Positions 8,612-16,030 of a stretch of 64,000 nt of DNA are shown here, in pieces. Position 1 is the stretch's first letter. Every line of letters starts with the position of its first letter. Origin of the DNA: Hyphomicrobiales bacterium (lineage in GTDB: Bacteria > Pseudomonadota > Alphaproteobacteria > Rhizobiales > Rhizobiaceae); assembly GCA_900473185.1 (NCBI GenBank), contig UCKU01000013.1, positions 286,394 to 350,393 of the forward strand. The letters run 5' to 3'. Both the position numbers and the translations under genes were made by a program. Under the pieces are notes generated by a model. The model did not search any database. It was given only the letters and a program-made list of their open reading frames with translations, and was not told where the DNA came from.

Positions 8612-9397
8612 ATGCATAGAATCTTGAAATCCGTATTCGCACTCGGCGCACTGGCAGTTCTTGCCGCCCCTGCAGCCGCTGAATCTGCAAAGCCGACGGT
8701 GGTGCTCGTGCATGGCGCCTTTGCCGATGCATCGAGCTGGAATGATGTCATCGCTCGTCTGGAAAAGGATGGTTATCCGGTTGTCGCCGTTGCCAATCCG
8801 CTGCGCAGTGTAAAGTCCGATGGTGATTATGTCGGCCGCATCGTCGCCGGTATAAAGACCCCGGTCGTTCTCGTTGGCCATTCCTATGGCGGTTCAGTCA
8901 TCAGCGAGGCTGCTGCGGAGACGAAGAATGTCGAAGCACTGGTCTATGTCGCTGCCTTTGCCCCTGACAAGGGCGAGTCCGCCGCCGACCTCTCGGGCAA
9001 GTTCCCCGGCAGCACTCTGGCGCCGACGCTTGCAGAGCCGGTGGCATTGGAAAATGGCGGAAAGGATCTGTACATCCAGCAGGACAAGTTTCATGAGCAA
9101 TTTGCTGCTGATGTGCCGGCAAAGACCGCAAAGCTGATGGCCGCAACCCAGCGTCCGATCACCGAAGCGGCCTTGACCGAGGGAGCGCCCGGTGCGGCGT
9201 GGCAGACCATTCCTTCCTGGTTCATCTATGGTGATGCAGACAAGAACATCCCTGCCAAGGCCCTCGGCTGGATGGCAGAGCGCGCTCGCTCCAAGGAGAC
9301 CGTTGTGATCAAGGGTGCCTCCCACGTCGTAATGGTTTCTCATCCCGACAAGGTTACGAAGATCATCGAGGACGCAGCTTCCGCCAAGCAACGCTAA
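8612..9397 (+). CDS. Exported alpha/beta hydrolase
   Basis: A 261-residue alpha/beta-fold hydrolase. Residues 1-23 form a Sec-type signal peptide ending at AAPAAAE, so the mature enzyme should be periplasmic. The HGAF oxyanion region is at 34-37, the nucleophile Ser91 is in LVGHSYGGS, the acid is probably in YGDADKNIP, and the His in KGASHVVMVSHP. The family includes salicylate-esterase-like and EstC-like proteins and many stress-linked hydrolases of unknown substrate. The ATG at 8612 is preceded by AAAGGAG; an upstream in-frame ATG at 8549 would put 21 non-signal residues before the hydrophobic core. A stem-loop follows the gene. Confidence 0.88.
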   Translation: MHRILKSVFALGALAVLAAPAAAESAKPTVVLVHGAFADASSWNDVIARLEKDGYPVVAVANPLRSVKSDGDYVGRIVAGIKTPVVLVGHSYGGSVISEAAAETKNVEALVYVAAFAPDKGESAADLSGKFPGSTLAPTLAEPVALENGGKDLYIQQDKFHEQFAADVPAKTAKLMAATQRPITEAALTEGAPGAAWQTIPSWFIYGDADKNIPAKALGWMAERARSKETVVIKGASHVVMVSHPDKVTKIIEDAASAKQR

Positions 9398-9418
9398 AAC
9401 TTCATCTTGTTCTTGAAT

Positions 9419-9444
9419 GGGCTCCGTCCTCGTTGGCGGAGCCC
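9419..9444 (+). terminator. Stem-loop after the hydrolase gene
   Basis: GGGCTCCG (9419-9426) pairs with CGGAGCCC (9437-9444) across a 10-base loop, 22 bases after the stop codon. There is no strong T-run after it, so termination efficiency is uncertain. Confidence 0.5.
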
Positions 9445-9678
9445 AAATGCTGTTGTCGGTGTGGCCGAAGTGATAAACAGTCTGAAATTGTTTAGTTTGA
9501 TGCCGCTGCAGCGTTTTTGTGCAGATACATAGAAAGTGTCGGCCGTGTTGCGAATGTACCAGCGGTCGTTCCCCGCACGCCGATTGATGGCGCGCTTCGG
9601 TTCTGCCTCGAGGATGCCGGCCGCCGGCTTCCAGCCGCTTTCCTCTGCGTTTCAGCGGCCTATCACCTTCGGCTCCCT

Positions 9679-9689
9679 AACCTTGGTTT
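9679..9689. promoter_or_regulatory. AACCTTGGTTT element
   Basis: AACCTTGGTTT, the inverse of AAACCAAGGTT, lies 61-71 nt upstream of the ATG at 9750. Near-identical copies occur at 11476 and 11743 and a variant at 4261. It is a candidate operator or activator site shared by genes of this region; the function is inferred from recurrence and spacing only. Confidence 0.4.
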
Positions 9690-9749
9690 GGGAAGTAAGC
9701 CTTAGCCTTGGATGTTAATTTTGAGGCCCGCTTATCCAAGGAGGTTGCG

Positions 9750-10190
9750 ATGCAGGTCACGAAATTCATTGTCTACGTCATGGTCGGTTTCAACATATTG
9801 CTTGCCGGCTGGCTGGCCCTTTACATGCTCTACGATCCCGAAAGCTGGTATTATTTTGTCCCGGGCGTCACCGATACGGGGATGTATAACCAGCATTTCA
9901 TTCGCGATATCGGCATCATCCAGGGCTTCATCGCACTTGCATTTGCCTTTGGTGCCTGGAAGCCGAGCCGGCGGGTCGAGCTGTGGGCCGGCGCGACGCT
10001 CTGGCTGATCGCGCATGCCACCTTCCATCTTTGGGAAGTCGCCGTCGGCATCTGCTCTTCGTCGGTGATCCTGCGGGACTTCCCGGCGGTGAGCCTGCCC
10101 GCGATCTTCGGGATACTCGCGACGCTCTGGGCAATTCAACAGGCCATTGCCTCCCCGAGCCGGCAGAGAGTTGCAGGAGTTCGCGTGTGA
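9750..10190 (+). CDS. Small four-helix membrane protein, unknown function
   Basis: A 146-residue integral membrane protein. Four hydrophobic segments can be seen: about 5-27 (IVYVMVGFNILLAGWLALYM), 50-70 (RDIGIIQGFIALAFAFGAW), 80-103 (ELWAGATLWLIAHATFHLWE) and 112-136 (PAVSLPAIFGILATLWAI). Polar loops are short. I do not recognise a named family and give no function. The start at 9750 follows AAGGAGG at 9738-9744; an in-frame ATG at 9708 has no ribosome-binding site. An AACCTTGGTTT element lies about 65 nt upstream, and a strong terminator follows, so it is probably a single-gene unit. Confidence 0.8.
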   Translation: MQVTKFIVYVMVGFNILLAGWLALYMLYDPESWYYFVPGVTDTGMYNQHFIRDIGIIQGFIALAFAFGAWKPSRRVELWAGATLWLIAHATFHLWEVAVGICSSSVILRDFPAVSLPAIFGILATLWAIQQAIASPSRQRVAGVRV

Positions 10191-10213
10191 GACGGATGCT
10201 TCGGCCAAAGGAG

Positions 10214-10239
10214 AAAGGAGGCGCTTCCGCGCCTCCTTT
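10214..10239 (+). terminator. Rho-independent terminator
   Basis: AAAGGAGGCGC (10214-10224) and GCGCCTCCTTT (10229-10239) form an 11-bp stem with a TTCC loop, followed by a T-rich run. It closes the membrane protein gene at 9750-10190. The A-run on the other side means it could also act on the convergent gene at 10275-11030. Confidence 0.85.
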
Positions 10240-10274
10240 TTGTTTCCAGCCGCAGATATGCAGAAGCGTTGCCG

Positions 10275-11030
10275 CTAGGCGCCCATCATCGATCGGGAAA
10301 GCCAGTCGTGGAATGTCATGGTTCCGACAAGAGCATCAGCTCCGGGAAGGAGCGTGGTTTTCGCAAGCCCCACACCGAAGAATAGTGCTTCAGGATCGAT
10401 CGTAATCGAGCGCGGATCTTCGCTCGCCGTCAGAATCTCTCGCGCCAATTGGTCCAGTTGGACGGATTCAGGGCCGGCGAGTTCAACAATGTCATTGCGA
10501 GCTGCATCGACGATGATCCTGGATATCAAAGTTGACGCTTCATCTGCTGCAATCGGTTTCACCAGCGAGGGCGACAGCCGGAAGCCATTGCCGTCGGCTG
10601 CCAAATCGATGATGCCGTTGAAGAATTCGAAGAATTGGGCGGACCTGATAATGGTATAGGGCAGTCCTGAGGCCCGTATGAGATTTTCCTGCACCATCTT
10701 TGCGCGGAAGTAGTCGTTTTCCACCAGCCTGTCCGTCGCGACGACGGACAGGGCAAGGTAGTGCCCGACGCCGGCATCCTTCGCTGCTGCCAGCAGGTTT
10801 TTTCCCGCCTGCTTGAAGAAGCCAAGCGCGTTTGAACCGCCAAATGAGCCGGAATTGGTAACATCGATCACCACGTCCGCATTGGCGAGCGCCGCCGGCA
10901 GTCCTTCGCCGGTATAGGCGTCGACGCCAGTGCTGGTCGACACTCCAGTGACGGTTTGACCCGCCCGTTCCAGTTCGCGAACGATCTTGGATCCCATCAT
11001 CCCGCTCGCACCAACAACCGTAATTTTCAT
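10275..11030 (-). CDS. NmrA-like NAD(P)-binding protein
   Basis: A 251-residue atypical SDR. The N-terminal VVGASGMMGSKI carries the GxxGxxG nucleotide-binding motif at 7-13. The central stretch FFKQAGKNLLAAAKDAGVGH and the motif LPYTIIRSAQFFEF are typical of NmrA/HSCARG-like proteins, which bind NAD(P) and act as redox sensors or quinone/ketone reductases. The classical YxxxK pair is not evident. The gene at 13026-13787 encodes a close paralogue on the opposite strand. GGAGG precedes the ATG. A GGGTTGACCC dyad at 11109-11118 lies about 80 nt upstream. Confidence 0.85.
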   Translation of the reverse strand: MKITVVGASGMMGSKIVRELERAGQTVTGVSTSTGVDAYTGEGLPAALANADVVIDVTNSGSFGGSNALGFFKQAGKNLLAAAKDAGVGHYLALSVVATDRLVENDYFRAKMVQENLIRASGLPYTIIRSAQFFEFFNGIIDLAADGNGFRLSPSLVKPIAADEASTLISRIIVDAARNDIVELAGPESVQLDQLAREILTASEDPRSITIDPEALFFGVGLAKTTLLPGADALVGTMTFHDWLSRSMMGA

Positions 11031-11162
11031 CTCACGCCTCCGGGGAGATTGTCTGCCATACCGAAAGGATAGCTGTTTCCGGGGACGGATCGATAAAACG
11101 AAGTTTTGGGTTGACCCGAAACAGGGGTAGCCGGCGTTCGCTCATACCTCCTTTCCCAGGGA

Positions 11163-11411
11163 TTAATGCCCGTGGGAGTTCTCAAGCTCGACGACCCGGA
11201 TTTCGTTGGCGCGTGCAATCGCCGCTTCAAGCTGCTCACGTTCTCTCTTCAGGAAACGAAGCCAGTCCTCAATGGCCTCAAATCGCGTCGGAAAACCGCC
11301 GGACACTGCCTCGCCTTTGGTGAATTTCTCCAGTGTAAAATCCCAGTTCGCTTCACGAACGATCGCATATTCCGCGCCATCGTTCTGCTCGATAGGTTTC
11401 ATGTCCGCCAC
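11163..11411 (-). CDS. Small conserved-looking protein, unknown function
   Basis: An 82-residue soluble protein that I do not recognise. It is rich in charged residues. The first half contains AIVREANWDFTLEKFTKG; the second half is a probable amphipathic helix (FEAIEDWLRFLKREREQLEA) that may form a coiled coil. The start is GTG at 11411 or ATG at 11402; AAGGAG lies immediately upstream of both. Two AAACCAA elements lie 65-88 nt upstream, like those before the gene at 9750. This suggests control by the same regulator as its neighbours. Confidence 0.6.
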   Translation of the reverse strand: MADMKPIEQNDGAEYAIVREANWDFTLEKFTKGEAVSGGFPTRFEAIEDWLRFLKREREQLEAAIARANEIRVVELENSHGH

Positions 11412-11950
11412 GGGCTCCTTCCTCGATATTTTCTCTGGTGAAAAGGCGGTACTTTCAGCGAGATAGGGTCAACGCAAACCAAGGTTTGGCAAACCAATGT
11501 TAGGGATGCCAGGCGCTGCAGCGGCCGGTATCTGAGCATCCGTGAGCCGTGTTAACCGGGCACGATGGAGATGATGAACGTAGGGCTTTTTCCGGTTTCT
11601 TCCTGCGGCCAACGAAATGGCAGCCGAGCATCCAACCCATCCGGCTTACGTCGTCGAGCAGGCAGGACCGGCAGCAAACGCTGCCGGTCCTGTTCAGTTT
11701 TGACGACCATGGAGACCGCGGAACGGGTGGTTGGGCGATGGTAAACCAAGGTGTACCGTCCGCCGACGCGTATCCTATGGTATCGATTGGCGTCTCGTTG
11801 AGCAGGCGGGCACCATCCAGCTCGGCGCTATGGTCTTTCTTGATCTAGCTGATGGCATGGTTTGTGACCGAGCGCCGACAAAGGGTAGAATAGAAGGGAT
11901 ACAGGCGCGTTTAAGAGCCAGGATCTCTCAGATACCGAAGAGGTAATTCG
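11412..11950. promoter_or_regulatory. Intergenic region with three AAACCAA elements
   Basis: These 539 bases contain no convincing gene. AAACCAAGGTTTGG lies at 11476-11489 and AAACCAATG at 11491-11499, facing the small minus-strand gene. AAACCAAGGTG lies at 11743-11753, about 200 nt before the response regulator start at 11951. The 10-mer AAACCAAGGT therefore occurs twice here and once more at 9680. The remaining sequence shows nothing else I can support. Confidence 0.4.
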
Positions 11951-12589
11951 ATGCAAAACGCCCAGGTGAAGACGGACAAGAGCGCCGAGCCGGTCGTTTA
12001 CGTCATCGACGATGATGCGGAGATGCGCAGCGCCCTCGTGGATCTCTTCACGGTCACGAACAAGCGCGCATCAGCCTTTCCAAACGGCCCCGAATTTCTC
12101 AAATGGGCTGATGTAAACGCGCCCGGTTGCGTCGTCGTCGATATGCGAATGCCAGGGGGATCGGGCCTCGACCTTCAAAGCCAGCTTCTAGCACTCGGCA
12201 GCAAGCTGCCGCTCATATTCCTCACAGCCCACGCGGATGTTCCAACGAGCGTCAGGGCAATGAAGGCAGGCGCAACCGATTTTATCACAAAGCCCTTCAT
12301 CAACCAGGTTCTCCTCGATGCTGTCGATCACGCCATCAGGATAGACGACGAACGCCGCAAGTCGAATGAAGAGTTGAAACGCGTCCAAGCGCTTGCCGAT
12401 AGCCTGACACCGAGGGAGCAGGAGGTCATGCATGCGGTGGCGAGTGGGCTGATGAACAAGCAGGTCGCCTATCAGCTTGGTATCAGCGAAATGACGGTCA
12501 AGCTTCACCGTATGAGCCTCATGCGCAAGATGCAGTGCCGCTCCCTGGCGGATCTGGTGCGCAAGGTCGAGCAGCTTCAGCGGGGCTGA
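11951..12589 (+). CDS. FixJ/NarL-type response regulator (receiver + LuxR HTH)
   Basis: A 212-residue regulator. The acidic pocket is IDDD at 19-22, the phospho-acceptor Asp64 lies in VVVDMRMPGGSGLD, and the conserved Lys in FITKPF. The LuxR-type helix-turn-helix begins at LTPREQEVMHAVASG and continues ISEMTVKLHRMSLMRKM. It shares the sequence NKQ(I/V)AYQ(L)GISE with the regulators at 3079 and 4583, so the three form a local paralogous group. No kinase gene is adjacent. The upstream region carries an AAACCAAGGT element, which would fit autoregulation or cross-regulation among these paralogues. Confidence 0.92.
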   Translation: MQNAQVKTDKSAEPVVYVIDDDAEMRSALVDLFTVTNKRASAFPNGPEFLKWADVNAPGCVVVDMRMPGGSGLDLQSQLLALGSKLPLIFLTAHADVPTSVRAMKAGATDFITKPFINQVLLDAVDHAIRIDDERRKSNEELKRVQALADSLTPREQEVMHAVASGLMNKQVAYQLGISEMTVKLHRMSLMRKMQCRSLADLVRKVEQLQRG

Positions 12590-12844
12590 AGCCTCTGTCG
12601 TTCCGCGCTCGAAGCAATCGGTCATTCGCGAGAAAGCTCGATCCGTTGCGGAATCCCGGAAAGGCTGCATAGCCGGTGCCCGTTTGGCCAGGCATTTTCT
12701 GCTGAATTTCTGGTCAATCGCATGGGCTGCTGGCAGATCCCCAACGTATGTTTGGGTATGCGTCAGACCACAATCGCTTAGGTTTAAATCCTGGTCGCTG
12801 ATCCAAGGCAGCCATCTATCCCACAAGAAACCAGGACCGAGGCG

Positions 12845-12955
12845 ATGACGCAACCTATTCATTCTACGGAGAAATCGTCTGAGCTTCTCAAGGTGGTCAT
12901 GGGTTTTGTGGCTGCTGACACAGCGCCCGATCCGGACAAAGCGGGTCTGAACTAA
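12845..12955 (+). CDS. Possible 36-residue peptide
   Basis: An ATG at 12845 opens a frame to TAA at 12953-12955. The product has a balanced composition (SSELLKVVMGFVAADTAPDP in its middle) unlike the arginine-rich shadow frames around it. A weak GAGG lies only two bases before the ATG. It stands alone in the 436-base gap between a response regulator and an NmrA-like gene. It may be a small gene or the remnant of a longer one; coding is unproven. Confidence 0.25.
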   Translation: MTQPIHSTEKSSELLKVVMGFVAADTAPDPDKAGLN

Positions 12956-13025
12956 CAGCCGCCCCGCCTCGCTTGCGCGACGGAGCGTTCTTTCAATTCT
13001 TTGGTACAGCAAAAAGGAGCAGATT

Positions 13026-13787
13026 ATGAAAATCGTCGTTATCGGCGGAACCGGATTGATCGGTTCGAAGCTCGTCAAGCGCCTCCAGGCCAAGGGCCAA
13101 GAGACTATTGCCGCCTCTCCGGCATCCGGCGTCAATACGATTACCGGCGAGGGGCTTGCGGATGTTCTGAAGGGAGCTCAGGTCGTGGTCGACCTCTCCA
13201 ACTCTCCGTCTTTCGAAGACAAGGCAGTGATGGAATTCTTCCAGACTGCGGGTCGCAACATCGCGTCCGCTGAAGTGGCTGCCGGTGTGAAGCACCATGT
13301 CGCTCTGTCCGTTGTCGGCACTGAACGCCTGCCAGAGAGCGGATATATGCGCGCTAAGCTTGCCCAGGAGAAGATCATCAAGGAATCTGGGATTCCTTAT
13401 TCCCTGGTTCACTCGACGCAGTTTTTCGAATTCATGTTCGGTATCGCTCAATCCGGCGTGCAGGGCGACAAGGTTCACCTTTCGCCGGCCCTGATGCAGC
13501 CAATCTTCTCGGACGATGTTGCCGACGCGCTCGTCGATGTCGTTCTCGGCAATCCGCTGAACGCCACTGTCGAAATTGCCGGTCCGGAACCGATCAAGAT
13601 TGCCGATGCCGTCACCCGTTATATGCGGCAGATCGGCGACAAGCGTGAGGTCATCGCCGATGATCAGACCCGCTATTTCGGCGCTTTGCTGAAGCAGGAC
13701 TCCCTTATGCCCGGTAGCCAGGTGCGGATCGGCAAGACGAGGTACTCCGAGTGGGTCAAGACGGCTACGCCGCCTCCGGGGCACTGA
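13026..13787 (+). CDS. NmrA-like NAD(P)-binding protein
   Basis: A 253-residue atypical SDR, paralogous over its whole length to the protein at 10275-11030. It has VIGGTGLIGSKLVKRL with the GxxGxxG motif at 7-13, then the shared stretches TGEGL, FFQTAGRNI, GVKHHVALSVVGTERL and IPYSLVHSTQFFEF. A redox-sensing or reductase role is typical of the family; the substrate is unknown. An AAAAAGGAG lies just upstream of the ATG. A strong terminator follows, so it is probably transcribed alone. Confidence 0.87.
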   Translation: MKIVVIGGTGLIGSKLVKRLQAKGQETIAASPASGVNTITGEGLADVLKGAQVVVDLSNSPSFEDKAVMEFFQTAGRNIASAEVAAGVKHHVALSVVGTERLPESGYMRAKLAQEKIIKESGIPYSLVHSTQFFEFMFGIAQSGVQGDKVHLSPALMQPIFSDDVADALVDVVLGNPLNATVEIAGPEPIKIADAVTRYMRQIGDKREVIADDQTRYFGALLKQDSLMPGSQVRIGKTRYSEWVKTATPPPGH

Positions 13788-13814
13788 TCGGGCATCAAAA
13801 TCGCATAAAAATAG

Positions 13815-13838
13815 TCAAAGCCCCGAAGGGGGCTTTGA
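13815..13838 (+). terminator. Rho-independent terminator
   Basis: TCAAAGCCCC (13815-13824) and GGGGCTTTGA (13829-13838) form a 10-bp stem with a GAAG loop, followed by TCGTTTTGG. It lies 28 bases after the NmrA-like gene. Confidence 0.8.
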
Positions 13839-13915
13839 TCGTTTTGGTGAGTGTATTGCCGGCCAACTGTCTTTGGATGGGCAGAATTGAAGCTCATCGC
13901 CATGCAGTCTGAAAA

Positions 13916-13936
13916 GGGGCGCCTTGACGGCGCCCC
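13916..13936 (-). terminator. Terminator of the exported hydrolase gene
   Basis: GGGGCGCC (13916-13923) pairs with GGCGCCCC (13929-13936) across a 5-base loop. Read on the minus strand it is followed by TTTT, as expected for termination of the gene at 13943-14917, whose stop codon is seven bases away. Confidence 0.75.
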
Positions 13937-13942
13937 AAATCA

Positions 13943-14917
13943 CTAGGCCTTGAAGAAGCTCAGCAGATCCGCATTGACGACGTCGGCATGCGTCGTCGCC
14001 ATGCCGTGCGGCAGCCCCTTGTAGATCTTAAGCGTGGCATTCTTCAGCAGCTTTGCGGAAAGCGGCGCGGAATCGGCAATCGGGACAATCTGGTCGTCGT
14101 CGCCGTGCATAAGGAGGGTCGGGACTTCGATCGACTTGAGGTCTTCGGTAAAGTCCGTTTCCGAAAATGCCTTGATACCTTCGTAATGGGCCTTGGCACC
14201 GCCGGCCATGCCCTGACGCCACCAATTCTGGACAATTGCCTGCGAGACCTGGGCGCCCGGGCGATTGAAGCTATAGAACGGACCGCTGGCCAGATCGACG
14301 TAGAACTGCGACCTGTTTGCCGCGAGCGCTGTGCGCAGGCCGTCGAAGACTTCGATCGGCAAGCCGCCCGGATTAGCCGGCGTCTTGACCATGATCGGTG
14401 GGACGGCGCCGATGAGGACGAGCCTAGCGACCCGACCCTTGCCATGACGCGCGACATAATGGGTTGCCTCGCCGCCGCCGGTCGAATGGCCGACATGGAT
14501 CGCGTTGCGGAGGTCGAGATGCTGGACGACGGCTGCGGCGTCGGCGGCATAATGGTCCATGTCGTGACCGTCGCTGACCTGGCTGGAGCGGCCGTGACCA
14601 CGGCGGTCATGCGCAATGACGCGATAACCCTTGCCGAGGAAGAAAAGCATCTGGTTATCCCAGTCGTCGGCGCTGAGGGGCCAGCCATGGTGGAAAACGA
14701 TCGGCTGAGCGTCCTTCGGACCCCAGTCTTTATAGAAGATCTGGACGCCGTCTTTCGTGGTGACGTATTCATTGCTCATGGCATGTTCTTCCTTCGATTT
14801 CTTCGGCTCATCGGCCATTGCTGGTGGGGAAAATTTCAATGTTGCGGCAGCGACTGCAAGTGTAATCGCTCCCGTCATCGTATCTCGGCGCGTTGGCCGA
14901 AAATGTTGCGGATCCAT
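13943..14917 (-). CDS. Tat-exported alpha/beta hydrolase, non-haem chloroperoxidase type
   Basis: A 324-residue hydrolase. The N-terminus has a twin-arginine motif (PTRRDTMTG at 9-16) followed by a hydrophobic stretch and an AMA-type cleavage site, so it should be exported folded. The mature part starts around residue 50 and matches cofactor-free perhydrolases/chloroperoxidases: [23 protein letters not shown], nucleophile Ser in [12 protein letters not shown], acid in [10 protein letters not shown] and His in GLPHGM. Family members make peracids or act as esterases. AAGGAG precedes the ATG at 14917; the internal Met at about 47 would give the cytoplasmic form usual for the family. Two dyads with TCAGGC half-sites lie upstream. 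Confidence 0.9.
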   Translation of the reverse strand: MDPQHFRPTRRDTMTGAITLAVAAATLKFSPPAMADEPKKSKEEHAMSNEYVTTKDGVQIFYKDWGPKDAQPIVFHHGWPLSADDWDNQMLFFLGKGYRVIAHDRRGHGRSSQVSDGHDMDHYAADAAAVVQHLDLRNAIHVGHSTGGGEATHYVARHGKGRVARLVLIGAVPPIMVKTPANPGGLPIEVFDGLRTALAANRSQFYVDLASGPFYSFNRPGAQVSQAIVQNWWRQGMAGGAKAHYEGIKAFSETDFTEDLKSIEVPTLLMHGDDDQIVPIADSAPLSAKLLKNATLKIYKGLPHGMATTHADVVNADLLSFFKA

Positions 14918-14989
14918 ATAGTCTCCTTATTCCGAGATGCTTGATAGGCGTCGCGAAATGGTTGTTTTGGGAGGAATATTGCCGTCGAT

Positions 14990-15078
14990 TCAGGCCTGAT
15001 AACGCTATCCTTTATATGGCCTGTTAGTAGCTATACTTCCGTTTCATTCACTGCGGTCTGTACGCCTGAATATCAGGC
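14990..15078. promoter_or_regulatory. Two dyads sharing a GCCTGA half-site
   Basis: TCAGGCCTGA (14990-14999) is a perfect 10-bp palindrome. GCCTGA-ATA-TCAGGC (15064-15078) is a second dyad built from the same half-site. They lie 73 and 147 nt upstream of the hydrolase start at 14917, and also upstream of the OmpR-type gene at 15284. The remainder of 14918-15283 contains no gene that I can support. Confidence 0.4.
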
Positions 15079-15283
15079 TTGGGCGTGAAGGGGTTTGAAG
15101 GCGGCCTTTCAGGAACACGGTAAACCTGCAGATTTTCCGGTGAAACCTAAACGGACGTTTGATCGTCCGGTGGGCGCTCTTCGACTATGAACGGAGAGGG
15201 GCGCCATTAACGACAAACTCATCGCAAGCCATTGTTATATATGGCCGAGCTGTGCCCCGTCGCTTAGTCGGACGGAGAAGCCC

Positions 15284-16009
15284 ATGCAGCATATCCTCGT
15301 TGTCGATGACGATCGCTCTGTGCGCAGTCTCATCAGTGATTTTCTCGTGCAGCAGGCGTTTCGCGTCACTGCCGTTAGCAGTGGTGATGAACTCCAGAGC
15401 GTGCTCTCGACGGATATGATCGATGCATTCGTCATCGATCTGAATCTCAAAGGAGAGGACGCCCTGGAGATCGTGCGGCAGTTGGCGACACTCTTGACGG
15501 CGCCCATCATCATCACCAGTGCCGACCGCATCGAGGAAGCCGACAAGGTTCTGGGATTCGAACTTGGCGCAAGCGACTACATCACCAAGCCTTTCGGTCT
15601 GCGAGAATTCCTGGCACGACTAAAGGCGGCCATGCGGGTGAGGCCCGCGCCCGAGACCGCCAGGGAGCGTCGGACCTATATGTTTGGCGACTGGACGCTC
15701 GCCATGCGCCAGCGGACACTTACACGGCCGGAATTCGGCGAGACGAAGCTGACGGCCGCCGAATTCAATCTCCTGGTCGCATTCCTGAACGCGCCAGAAC
15801 AGGTCCTGTCCCGCGAAAAGTTGCTTGCGGCGAGCCGCGTCCATTCGGAGGAGATATTCGATCGAAGCATCGATGCGCTGGTTCTTCGCCTGCGACGCAA
15901 GCTGGAAACGGAACCGTCAAACCCGAGACTCATCAGGACGGCACGCGGAACCGGCTATATTCTGGATTGCAGCGTGACGGTGGACGAGTGCCCGAGGCTC
16001 AAGAAATAA
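15284..16009 (+). CDS. OmpR/PhoB-type response regulator
   Basis: A 241-residue regulator. The receiver has VVDDDRS with acidic residues at 8-10, the phospho-acceptor Asp52 in FVIDLNL and the conserved Lys102 in ITKPFG. The C-terminal winged helix covers about 135-230: LTAAEFNLLVAFLNAPEQVL, then DRSIDALVLRLRRKLE and GTGYIL. No kinase is adjacent. The divergent exported hydrolase is a possible target. GGAG precedes the ATG. The end of the gene is 21 bp from the end of the convergent adenylate cyclase gene. Confidence 0.92.
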   Translation: MQHILVVDDDRSVRSLISDFLVQQAFRVTAVSSGDELQSVLSTDMIDAFVIDLNLKGEDALEIVRQLATLLTAPIIITSADRIEEADKVLGFELGASDYITKPFGLREFLARLKAAMRVRPAPETARERRTYMFGDWTLAMRQRTLTRPEFGETKLTAAEFNLLVAFLNAPEQVLSREKLLAASRVHSEEIFDRSIDALVLRLRRKLETEPSNPRLIRTARGTGYILDCSVTVDECPRLKK

Positions 16010-16030
16010 ACGAGACTTCGCCATCGGATG

